A DNA stretch of 7,708 nt from Campylobacteraceae bacterium (GCA_031276365.1 JAISNG010000030.1:1-7708); one strand, 5' to 3'. Positions 1 through 5,720 are shown, counted from the stretch's first letter. The notes: generated by a model not told the origin, from the letters alone. A program made the numbers and translations.

Positions 1-580
1 TGCCCGTGTGATTGTTGTAATAAATAGCACGCGGAAACTGCTCTTTGATTTTTTTGAGTTTCTCTAAAATAACCTCATAACTGTCGCTTGTCAAAAGCGT
101 TATTTTCTCTGCTCTTTTAAAATTCGCAGCTTCGAGCGGCAGATGTACCATGTAAAATTCGCATTTTTGCGCCAGCTCTTCCGAAAACGGCGCTTCTATC
201 TTCGGCGGCAAAAATGACGGCGTAACATGAAGCGGTATGGACAAAATCTTCTCCGCCTGCTTTGGAAACGCAACATCGTCTATAATGATAACAAGTTTTG
301 GTTTTGTCTCTATTTTCGGCGGAACAATCGGCGGGATATCTACATGTGATGCGTTTTCATCTGGCAAAAGCGTGGTATTTGGCGGCGATATCGTTTGATT
401 GGACGATATATTGACATGAATAACGTCTGAGGGCTTTTGCATCATATGCAGCATTGCCGCGATAATGCTTATCAGAGCCAATATAACAACTGCCGCGCCG
501 ATAATATAAAAATTTGTTGTTTTGGATTTTTTAGTTTTTCTTCTGCGTTTTTGTGTATTTTTTCTTGGGGTTCGTATCAA
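1..580 (-). CDS. Divergent polysaccharide deacetylase family protein, partial (3' end beyond the left edge)
   Basis: This is the N-terminal 193 residues of a leftward gene that continues past position 1. Residues 1-22 are very basic (RKNTQKRRRKTKKSK). A single membrane segment at about 23-47 (NFYIIGAAVVILALIS...) predicts an inner-membrane anchor with the catalytic part in the periplasm. A Pro/Asn-rich linker follows (about 55-94). The deacetylase fold then begins with KLVIIIDDV (95-103), HVTPSFLPP (118-126), MVHLPLEA (144-151) and NNHTG (189-193). The Asp-Asp pair and the two histidines match the metal-site motifs of the divergent polysaccharide deacetylase (YibQ-like) family; the substrate is not established from sequence. 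The start is TTG at 578-580, because AAGGA lies 5 nt upstream and no ATG is available before the basic stretch. It lies 59 nt downstream of the ilvC stop, so it is probably co-transcribed with ilvC. Confidence 0.85.
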   Translation of the reverse strand, partial: MIRTPRKNTQKRRRKTKKSKTTNFYIIGAAVVILALISIIAAMLHMMQKPSDVIHVNISSNQTISPPNTTLLPDENASHVDIPPIVPPKIETKPKLVIIIDDVAFPKQAEKILSIPLHVTPSFLPPKIEAPFSEELAQKCEFYMVHLPLEAANFKRAEKITLLTSDSYEVILEKLKKIKEQFPRAIYYNNHTG

Positions 581-585
581 GAGTA

Positions 586-590
586 TCCTT
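586..590 (-). promoter_or_regulatory. Ribosome binding site deciding a TTG start for the deacetylase gene
   Basis: On the minus strand AAGGA is followed by TACTC and then TTG. The only other plausible start in frame, a GTG about 24 nt upstream, has no purine-rich stretch before it. The TTG start also gives a basic N-terminus directly followed by a membrane helix, as expected for this family. Confidence 0.6.
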
Positions 591-600
591 GGAAGCAGGC

Positions 601-626
601 AAATCCGCACAAAAATATACGGATTT
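601..626 (-). other. Intercistronic inverted repeat (hairpin) between ilvC and the deacetylase gene
   Basis: AAATCCG (601-607) and CGGATTT (620-626) are perfect 7-bp complementary arms separated by 12 nt. The hairpin lies in the 59-nt gap between the ilvC stop and the deacetylase start, with its 3' arm (minus strand) about 10 nt before the AAGGA ribosome binding site. No T-run follows on either strand, so it does not look like an intrinsic terminator. It could protect the ilvC mRNA 3' end or modulate translation of the downstream gene; this is inference, and the arm is short enough to be chance. Confidence 0.35.
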
Positions 627-639
627 ACCCGAAAAATAT

Positions 640-1662
640 TTAGTTTTTGTCTTTATTGATGATTTTGCCTGCGCTTATCCACGGCATCATAGCGCGAAGT
701 TTTCTGCCTGTTTGTTCAAGAAGTGAGTTTTCGGTTCTTGCGCGTTCGGCATTCATTCTTGTGTATCCTGCTTTGCGCTCAAGTATGAAATCTTTCGCAA
801 ATACTCCGTTTTGAATCTCTTTTAGTATCTCTTTCATCGCTTTTTTGGACTCATCTCCGACAACTCTTGGTCCGCTCACATAATCGCCGTATTCTGCGGT
901 ATTTGAGATAGAATATCTCATGTCGCCGATGCCGCCTTGATACATCAAATCAACAATCAACTTGAGTTCATGCAAACACTCAAAATACGCCATCTCTGGC
1001 TCATATCCCGCTTCTACTAAAGTTTCAAATCCTGCTTGAACCAATGAAGTTACGCCGCCGCATAAAACAGCCTGCTCACCAAAAAGGTCGGTTTCCGTTT
1101 CGTCTTTAAATGTTGTTTCTATGATTCCAGTTCGTCCTCCGCCGATAGCCGAAGCATAACTTAGCGCGATGGCTTTTGCATTTTTGCTCGCATCCTGCTC
1201 AACTGCTATCAAGTCAGGTATGCCTCCGCCGTTTTTAAACTCGTTTCTTACGGTATGACCTGGAGCTTTTGGAGCTATCATAATAACATCTATATCTTTC
1301 TTAGGGACGATTTGACCAAAATGTATGTTAAATCCGTGGCCAAACGCTATAGCCGCACCAGATTTTAGATTTGGTTCTATTTCGGCCTTGTAAACGTCTG
1401 CTTGTAATTCGTCGGGAAGAAGTATCATAACAACATCTGCACTCTTTACGGCATCAGCCACGCTTAATACTTCAAAACCCTTCTCTTCAGCTTTTTTCCA
1501 TGAATTTCCGCCCTTTTTCAAGCCAACAACGACATTTACGCCGCTGTCTCTCAAGTTTTCTGCATGAGCGTGTCCTTGACTTCCAAAGCCTATCATTGCA
1601 ACTTTTTTCTTTTGGATAATACTCAAATCGCAATCTTTATCATAATAAACGTTAACTGCCAT
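640..1662 (-). CDS. ilvC: Ketol-acid reductoisomerase (class I, NADP+ type)
   Basis: This enzyme converts 2-acetolactate (or 2-aceto-2-hydroxybutyrate) to the dihydroxy acid by Mg2+-dependent alkyl migration and NAD(P)H reduction, in cytoplasmic valine, leucine and isoleucine synthesis. At 340 residues it is the short class I form. The Rossmann motif GFGSQGHAHAENL is at 25-37, the cofactor-specificity loop GLKKGGNSW at 47-55, and PKAPGHTVRNEF at 131-142. In the C-terminal knot domain the expected metal ligands are present: D192 and E196 (TDLFGEQAVLCGG), plus E228 and E232 (FECLHELKLIVDLMYQGG). S253 lies in YSISNTAEYGD. The ATG is preceded by AAGGA at 6 nt. The one unusual point is G52 in the cofactor loop, where relatives carry Ser. 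The gene starts a leftward unit and is divergent from rnr. Confidence 0.98.
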   Translation of the reverse strand: MAVNVYYDKDCDLSIIQKKKVAMIGFGSQGHAHAENLRDSGVNVVVGLKKGGNSWKKAEEKGFEVLSVADAVKSADVVMILLPDELQADVYKAEIEPNLKSGAAIAFGHGFNIHFGQIVPKKDIDVIMIAPKAPGHTVRNEFKNGGGIPDLIAVEQDASKNAKAIALSYASAIGGGRTGIIETTFKDETETDLFGEQAVLCGGVTSLVQAGFETLVEAGYEPEMAYFECLHELKLIVDLMYQGGIGDMRYSISNTAEYGDYVSGPRVVGDESKKAMKEILKEIQNGVFAKDFILERKAGYTRMNAERARTENSLLEQTGRKLRAMMPWISAGKIINKDKN

Positions 1663-1668
1663 TTTAAG

Positions 1669-1673
1669 TCCTT
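1669..1673 (-). promoter_or_regulatory. Ribosome binding site of ilvC
   Basis: AAGGA on the minus strand, 6 nt before the ilvC ATG; it fixes the start at 1662. Confidence 0.75.
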
Positions 1674-1694
1674 TTTTAATAAATTTTAAGGGAT

Positions 1695-1700
1695 ATTTTA
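1695..1700 (-). promoter_or_regulatory. Candidate -10 element for ilvC
   Basis: TAAAAT on the minus strand matches TATAAT at 5 of 6 positions and would give a leader of about 26 nt. There is no recognisable -35 at 16-18 nt, which is common for vegetative promoters in Campylobacterota but makes the call weak in such AT-rich DNA. Confidence 0.3.
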
Positions 1701-1754
1701 CTCATATTTGACTTAGCAGATACTTTGAAAAGCAATCCGTAAAGGTTTTATAGG

Positions 1755-1760
1755 TACAAT
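1755..1760 (+). promoter_or_regulatory. Candidate -10 element for rnr-holA
   Basis: TACAAT matches TATAAT at 5 of 6 positions and lies 31 nt before the rnr TTG, giving a leader of about 25 nt. No -35 hexamer is seen at the right distance. The 129-bp divergent region must hold promoters for both directions, which supports some element here, but this particular choice is uncertain. Confidence 0.35.
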
Positions 1761-1780
1761 ACAATCCACTTTTACTTGCA

Positions 1781-1785
1781 AAAGG
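1781..1785 (+). promoter_or_regulatory. Ribosome binding site deciding a TTG start for rnr
   Basis: AAAGG followed by 6 nt and TTG at 1792. No ATG lies in frame near this point, and the protein family's N-terminus fits from here, so a TTG start is the best choice. Confidence 0.6.
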
Positions 1786-1791
1786 TCTGTT

Positions 1792-3735
1792 TTGAGCAAT
1801 ACAAAATCATTTCTGCTGTCGCTTATCGATGGAGTTGATAGAATCGAAGATACTCAAAAGAGCCTTGCAGACGAAATGGTGCGTAAAAATATCATCAAGT
1901 TGCATAACAACCTTTATAAGCTAAATTCCGAATACCTCATCGGCAAATTGGACATCTCCTCAAGCGGCACAGGTTATCTGGAGATTTTGGGATATGAAAA
2001 GCACAAAGATATGCTCATAGAACCAAAAGATTTGATGGGTGCGGGCAAGGGCGATTTGGTCGTAGCAAAGCGGCTTTTTACACACTCCAAAAGACAAAAA
2101 GCAAAAGTCGTATTGATAGCGCAGAAAGGCTTTTTGACATATGTCGGCATCACCAAAACCATCAACGGCAAAGTTGTTGTGCAAAATATCAAAACCGCTC
2201 TTCCTATAACTGCCGCCGCCACGCAAAAATCACTCAAACAGCTGCCGCAGGATACGCTTTTAAAAATAGAGAGCGCCACGGGAATCATCAGAGATGTTTT
2301 GGGAGTTTTGAGCGATGCTTCTGTAGATGAGAAAATCTCTTTGGCGCTTTATGATAAAGAGGAATTTTTCAGCGTACAAAGCGAAAATGAGGCGGCAAGC
2401 CATGGGGACTTTGTGAATAAATCATTTTATCCTGACAGGGTTGATTTGAGCGAATTTGCCTTTTGTACGATTGACCCAAATGATGCAAAAGACTTTGACG
2501 ATGCGATATATTTTGATGAGAAAAATCTCACCATATATGTAGCCATAGCCGATGTTGGCGAATATGTATATCCTTTTGGTTTTATAGACAAAGAGGCGAA
2601 AAAACGAGGATTTTCTATCTATTTTCCGCACAAATCCATCCCGATGCTGCCAAGAGCCTTGAGCGAAAATATCTGTTCATTGAAACCAAATGAAGACAGG
2701 CTTGTTTTCGGCTTTAAGATAGCTTTGGACAAAACAACTCTGGAGCCAAAATCAGAAGAGCTTTTTGAGGGAATCATACACTCAAAAAGAAGATTTACAT
2801 ATGAGATTGCAGACATGCTTTTAAGCGGTGCGGAAAGCGCGAATGGGGTTGATAGTGAAATACTCTCATGGCTTAAACCGCTTTTTGCGCTTACTCAAAA
2901 AATCCGCAAAAAAAGGATAGAAAATGCCTTTTTGTTCCGCTCATCTGAAATTAGAATCACTCTTGATGAAAATCAAAATATCCTCACGGCAAAATCCGAA
3001 GAGGAGACGCCATCGCATACACTGATAGAGGAGTGTATGCTGTTGGCAAACAAAGCGGCGGCAAAACGTATAAATCACGGCATATTCAGAACACATGAGC
3101 AGCCCTCATATGAGAAGATAGAGAGACTGCTTGAGGATTTGCTGCTGGTAGGGATTGATGCCGATTTTTCGTCGGAACTTCCGACGCTTATCAGAAACAT
3201 TCAAAAGCAAGCAGACGAGATAGGCATCAGGGCGGACGTGGACAAACTCATCATCAAAAGCCAAAAACAAGCCTGTTACACATCAGAAAACTGCGGACAT
3301 TTCGGGCTTGGATTTAAACGCTATACTCATTTTACTTCGCCCATACGAAGATATTCAGACCTTGTGCTTCACCGCATTTTAAAATCACAGCTAAGAAAAG
3401 ATGACAAATTATTAAATTATCAGCTTGAAAATATAGATACTCTTTGCGAAAGATTGAGCGAGCTGGAGCGCGAGAGCGACAAAGCAGCGTGGGACTTTGC
3501 AGATAGAAAATTTGCGCGCTGGGCAGCTTTAAATATCGGCAAAAGCTTTGCATGTAAGATAACGGACGCGGGCGCAAATCCGATAGCAGCGCTTGATGAC
3601 GAACTGAAAGGCGCAAGGATATTTTTGGTTCACGGTGAGGATTTGGAACTGTTTGAAAGAGTAGAGGTGCGTATCGTCCAAAGCGACATTGCCTCCGCAA
3701 AAATAACGGGCAAAGTTATAAAAAGGCTTGATTGA
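1792..3735 (+). CDS. rnr: RNase R-type 3'-5' exoribonuclease (RNB family, compact form)
   Basis: Processive hydrolytic exoribonuclease of the RNase II/RNase R (VacB) family, acting in the cytoplasm on mRNA, rRNA and structured RNA fragments. The protein has 647 residues, well below the roughly 800 of E. coli RNase R. Two cold-shock/OB-like regions occupy about 47-110 and 112-190. The RNB catalytic domain runs from about 215 to 530. Its metal-binding aspartates are D228, D234, D236 and D237 in TIDPNDAKDFDDA, with the same spacing as D201/207/209/210 of E. coli RNase II. ADVGEYVYP (253-261) and HFTSPIRRYSDLVLHR (513-528, with the catalytic-site arginines) are also present. A short S1-like domain spans about 582-647. 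The N-terminal helix-turn-helix and the lysine-rich C-terminal tail of enterobacterial RNase R are missing, which appears normal for this phylum. The stop overlaps the holA ATG (TGATG). RNase II-type naming is possible, but the domain set favours RNase R. Confidence 0.93.
   Translation: MSNTKSFLLSLIDGVDRIEDTQKSLADEMVRKNIIKLHNNLYKLNSEYLIGKLDISSSGTGYLEILGYEKHKDMLIEPKDLMGAGKGDLVVAKRLFTHSKRQKAKVVLIAQKGFLTYVGITKTINGKVVVQNIKTALPITAAATQKSLKQLPQDTLLKIESATGIIRDVLGVLSDASVDEKISLALYDKEEFFSVQSENEAASHGDFVNKSFYPDRVDLSEFAFCTIDPNDAKDFDDAIYFDEKNLTIYVAIADVGEYVYPFGFIDKEAKKRGFSIYFPHKSIPMLPRALSENICSLKPNEDRLVFGFKIALDKTTLEPKSEELFEGIIHSKRRFTYEIADMLLSGAESANGVDSEILSWLKPLFALTQKIRKKRIENAFLFRSSEIRITLDENQNILTAKSEEETPSHTLIEECMLLANKAAAKRINHGIFRTHEQPSYEKIERLLEDLLLVGIDADFSSELPTLIRNIQKQADEIGIRADVDKLIIKSQKQACYTSENCGHFGLGFKRYTHFTSPIRRYSDLVLHRILKSQLRKDDKLLNYQLENIDTLCERLSELERESDKAAWDFADRKFARWAALNIGKSFACKITDAGANPIAALDDELKGARIFLVHGEDLELFERVEVRIVQSDIASAKITGKVIKRLD
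3721..3726 (+). promoter_or_regulatory. Ribosome binding site of holA inside the rnr 3' end
   Basis: AAAAGG lies 8 nt before the ATG at 3735 and is read through by rnr translation. It favours ATG at 3735 over the TTG one codon earlier. Confidence 0.55.
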
Positions 3736-4709
3736 TGTATAAAAGAGATTTTGACTTTCTTTTGGCTTCCAAAAATATCCCGCGCTTTGTTGTGCTTTAC
3801 GGCGCGTGCGAATATCAGTTGTCATATCTGGAAAAGATGATTTTGCAGTTGTGGCAGGGCGAGTCGTTGAAAATCTATTTTGACGAATACGACTTCAAAA
3901 CGGCGCGTGCGCATTTGAGCCAATCTTCGCTTTTCGGCGATATAAATATTCTTTTGCTAAAACTTGAAAAATGCCCGCCAAAAAAAGAGATTGGCGAATT
4001 GATAGAACTTTGCAAAAAACAGGAAATTAACCGACTTTTGTTTATATATTACGGCGAAAATACGCAGACTTTTAAAGAATCTTTGCAGTTGTTCGGCAAA
4101 AATTTCGTGCGCGTTTTTAAGCCAAATCCAAACGAAGCCATAAAATTTTTAAGCGATGAGGCAAAAAAGATAAACCTGAACATAAGCGGTTTTGCCCTGC
4201 AAAATCTCTACTTAGTGCAAAACGAAAATCTTTCTTTAGCCGTCAGCGAACTTGCAAAACTATCGCTTTTAAATAAGGAAGTAACCATCGCCGATATAGA
4301 CAATCTCGTCTTTGGCATGGGGAGCGTGGAGATTGAAACATTCATCATCAAGCTTTTAAGCGGTGAAAAAATCATAACGCTTTACAAAACGATAAGCGAG
4401 AGTGGAACAGTTGATGAGATAAGACTCATAAATGCAATACAATCGCATCTTTTTCAGCTATTTTTGTTTCATGCGTATATCAAGATAAACGGCTCTTTTA
4501 ATGCAGAGGAGATTTTGGGACACAAACTGCCGCCGCAAATCGCCAAACAGCGTTCTGAAATGGCAATGCGCATAAAGCCGAAAAATTTTGCCAAACTTTT
4601 TAAGATTTTGGCAAATACCGAATTTGCCCTCAAAACAAACTCAAATTTAGACAAAGACAGCTACATGCTCTCAACGCTTTTGGAGATATTGGAGTATTTG
4701 AAAGAGTGA
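3735..4709 (+). CDS. holA: DNA polymerase III, delta subunit (clamp loader)
   Basis: The delta subunit opens the beta sliding clamp as part of the clamp-loader complex at the replication fork. The product is 324 residues, within the family's usual 320-345. Visible family features are the N-terminal strand and degenerate, P-loop-free nucleotide-fold start VVLYGACEYQLSYLEK (19-34), SSLFGDINILLLKLEK (64-79), corresponding to the segment where delta proteins expose their early hydrophobic strand, and the helix NLSLAVSELAKLSLL (165-179), the typical N-x-L-x-x-E-L-x-K-L signature of the family. The collar domain follows from about 198, including the KLPPQIAKQ motif (264-272). Overall identity is low, as usual for HolA, so the call rests on motif order and length. 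ATG is chosen over the TTG at 3732 because it forms a TGATG overlap with rnr, indicating translational coupling. No intrinsic terminator is seen after it. Confidence 0.85.
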   Translation: MYKRDFDFLLASKNIPRFVVLYGACEYQLSYLEKMILQLWQGESLKIYFDEYDFKTARAHLSQSSLFGDINILLLKLEKCPPKKEIGELIELCKKQEINRLLFIYYGENTQTFKESLQLFGKNFVRVFKPNPNEAIKFLSDEAKKINLNISGFALQNLYLVQNENLSLAVSELAKLSLLNKEVTIADIDNLVFGMGSVEIETFIIKLLSGEKIITLYKTISESGTVDEIRLINAIQSHLFQLFLFHAYIKINGSFNAEEILGHKLPPQIAKQRSEMAMRIKPKNFAKLFKILANTEFALKTNSNLDKDSYMLSTLLEILEYLKE

Positions 4710-4736
4710 TTTATTTTTTCATAAAGCAAGTTTATC
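4710..4736 (+). repeat. AT-rich direct repeat, copy 1
   Basis: A T-rich lead (4710-4720) is followed by a 17-nt core, CATAAAGCAAGTTTATC (4720-4736). The core recurs at 4784-4800 with one mismatch. It contains the dyad ATAAA-N5-TTTAT (4721-4735). It starts immediately after the holA stop. It is not a terminator: the stem is AT-only, 5 bp, with the T-run before it rather than after it. Confidence 0.6.
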
Positions 4737-4771
4737 CCTGCGCACTATACCGTCAGTGATGAAAACTATGC

Positions 4772-4800
4772 TTTAATTTTTCTCATAAAACAAGTTTATC
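4772..4800 (+). repeat. AT-rich direct repeat, copy 2
   Basis: The T-rich lead (4772-4782) and the core CATAAAACAAGTTTATC (4784-4800) match copy 1 at 16 of 17 core positions, apart from a 2-nt insertion between lead and core. Core starts are 64 bp apart, close to six helical turns. The dyad ATAAA-N5-TTTAT is conserved (4785-4799). Confidence 0.6.
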
Positions 4801-4806
4801 TTCAAA

Positions 4807-4827
4807 TATGAGTGTTATACACTAAAC
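4807..4827 (+). promoter_or_regulatory. HAIR-like site A (putative HspR operator) upstream of the hrcA promoter
   Basis: TATGAGT-N7-ACTAAAC compares with the HspR operator consensus CTTGAGT-N7-ACTCAAG: 5 of 7 matches in each arm, with the exact 7-nt spacer. It lies 51 bp (about five helical turns) upstream of site B, centre to centre. HspR is a MerR-type heat-shock repressor known in Helicobacter and Campylobacter; no hspR gene is in this window, so its existence here is inferred. Confidence 0.4.
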
Positions 4828-4839
4828 TTTCTTTATATT

Positions 4840-4848
4840 GATAAACTT
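4840..4848 (-). repeat. Inverted third copy of the AT-rich repeat core
   Basis: GATAAACTT is the exact reverse complement of AAGTTTATC found in the two direct repeats (4728-4736 and 4792-4800). It lies 11 bp upstream of the -35 hexamer, and with the preceding TTTAT (4832-4836) forms another TTTAT-N4-ATAAA dyad. It may simply reflect AT-rich DNA upstream of a promoter. Confidence 0.4.
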
Positions 4849-4857
4849 ATACTAAGG

Positions 4858-4878
4858 CTTGACAATAATACACTCAAT
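4858..4878 (+). promoter_or_regulatory. HAIR-like site B (putative HspR operator) over the hrcA -35
   Basis: CTTGACA-N7-ACTCAAT matches the HspR consensus CTTGAGT-N7-ACTCAAG at 5 of 7 and 6 of 7 positions with the exact spacer. Part of the left arm is shared with the TTGACA -35 hexamer, so its match is not fully independent; the right arm lies in the promoter spacer and is. Binding here would occlude RNA polymerase, which fits repression of the chaperone operon. Confidence 0.55.
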
Positions 4879-4888
4879 GTTGTATAAT
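4859..4888 (+). promoter_or_regulatory. Sigma-70 promoter of the hrcA-grpE-dnaK operon
   Basis: Perfect -35 TTGACA (4859-4864) and perfect -10 TATAAT (4883-4888) are separated by 18 nt. Transcription would begin near 4895, giving a leader of about 24 nt. A full -35 consensus is unusual in Campylobacterota, whose vegetative promoters usually lack one. A strong basal promoter under repression is the expected design for a repressor-controlled heat-shock operon. Confidence 0.85.
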
Positions 4889-4890
4889 TA

Positions 4891-4917
4891 CAAGCAATTA
4901 ACCTAAAAGAGTGCTAA
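4891..4917 (+). promoter_or_regulatory. CIRCE-like HrcA operator with a degenerate left arm
   Basis: The right arm GAGTGCTAA (4909-4917) is a perfect match to the CIRCE consensus TTAGCACTC-N9-GAGTGCTAA. Exactly 9 nt upstream of it, CAAGCAATT (4891-4899) matches the left arm at 5 of 9 positions, keeping the central AGCA. The site covers the predicted transcription start and ends one base before the hrcA GTG, so HrcA bound here would block its own operon. The lone perfect arm in this exact context makes an HrcA site very likely, though possibly weak. Confidence 0.75.
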
Positions 4918-4918
4918 A

Positions 4919-5719
4919 GTGAAGGCAATATCTAAGCAGGATTTGATTTTGGAGGCTATCATCAAGGCGTATTTGGAAGATCATCTGCCTATCGGTTCGG
5001 CAGAACTTCAAGCAAAAATGCCCATAGAGATATCAGCTTCTACTATCAGAACATATTTTAACCGTCTTTGCAATGAAGGCATTTTGATGCAGCTTCATAT
5101 AAGCGGCGGCAGGATACCTACGATAAACGCCCTTAAAAAATATTGGACGCAAAGGCTAAAAACCGATACCGCGATAGCGCTCGGCACTCTTTCGCATGTA
5201 AGAAAAACCGTTATTGAATACGGACTCTACTGCGCCCTTGAGCTTCAAGACAATGAGGAGCTTAAAGAGGTTATAAATGTGGACGGACGCTTTTTACTGC
5301 TTGTATTTGACAGCGGCGAAGTTACTATCTCTTACAGTGCGGAAGCGGCGAAGTTTTTAAACGAGCTTTTGGGTTTTGGCATTTACGAATTGCGCGCTAT
5401 CGCTTCAAAGGTCGGATTTAACGAGCTTTGTACAAAATTAGACAAAATGCTTGTCGGCAAAGTGCTTTTTCAAGAAGGCGAAGAGGTGCTTTACGAAATG
5501 GCAAGAGATAATGAAAACAGACCGTTTTACAGCTTTTTTAAAGACGCTAAAAGCATACTTGAGCTGAAAGATGGAATCTATTTTGAAGAGATAGTCCCGA
5601 TGGGATATATGGCTTTAAAGCAAAAAGCAAAAATCGGTTCAAATGACGCCAAAGTATTATGTCTTGGCAGGTTAAATACCGATTTTGAAGGGTTTTTTAA
5701 CGAAGCTAAAGAAAATTAA
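4919..5719 (+). CDS. hrcA: Heat-inducible transcription repressor HrcA
   Basis: HrcA binds CIRCE operators as a dimer and represses chaperone genes; its activity is tuned by chaperones (GroEL in the studied systems). This protein has 266 residues, shorter than the roughly 340 of Bacillus HrcA. The winged helix-turn-helix is clear: KAYLEDHLPIGSAEL (16-30) resembles the family's Ive-Yi-pVGS start. SASTIRTYFNRLCNEGIL (39-56) is the recognition part and LHISGGRIPT (59-68) is the hallmark wing motif. The rest (about 80-266) is divergent from the GAF-like domain of Bacillus HrcA and hard to align by eye, as in other Campylobacterota. The GTG at 4919 is the only start that gives the full N-terminal helix. 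Shine-Dalgarno pairing is poor because the CIRCE right arm occupies that place. It is followed 12 nt later by grpE. Confidence 0.92.
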   Translation: MKAISKQDLILEAIIKAYLEDHLPIGSAELQAKMPIEISASTIRTYFNRLCNEGILMQLHISGGRIPTINALKKYWTQRLKTDTAIALGTLSHVRKTVIEYGLYCALELQDNEELKEVINVDGRFLLLVFDSGEVTISYSAEAAKFLNELLGFGIYELRAIASKVGFNELCTKLDKMLVGKVLFQEGEEVLYEMARDNENRPFYSFFKDAKSILELKDGIYFEEIVPMGYMALKQKAKIGSNDAKVLCLGRLNTDFEGFFNEAKEN

Positions 5720-5720
5720 C

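Noticed and set aside
601..626. Intrinsic terminator of ilvC
   Set aside because: The hairpin is not followed by a T-run on the minus strand and the stem is only 7 bp with a 12-nt loop.
437..643. Plus-strand open frame of 68 codons opposite the deacetylase N-terminus
   Set aside because: It lies antisense to a recognisable membrane helix and basic N-terminus, has no ribosome binding site and an unnatural composition rich in Asn, Cys and Phe; a shadow.
1663..1791. Leader-peptide attenuator or riboswitch for ilvC
   Set aside because: The region is too short and shows no run of branched-chain codons, no paired hairpins and no terminator; the putative leader is only about 26 nt.
3332..3700. Minus-strand open frame of 122 codons inside rnr
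   Set aside because: It is antisense to the conserved RNB and S1 regions, whose frame is unbroken; low-complexity Arg/Cys/Leu composition and no start context.
3732..3734. TTG as the start of holA
   Set aside because: The ATG directly after it overlaps the rnr stop as TGATG and is better spaced from AAAAGG.
4710..4736. Intrinsic terminator of holA
   Set aside because: The stem is five A/T pairs and the T-run precedes it; nothing in 4710-4858 shows a GC-rich hairpin with a T-tail.
4710..4918. Hidden small gene or small RNA gene between holA and hrcA
   Set aside because: I found no frame with a start and ribosome binding site on either strand (a minus-strand ATG near 4786 stops after six codons), and no structured RNA fold or terminator.
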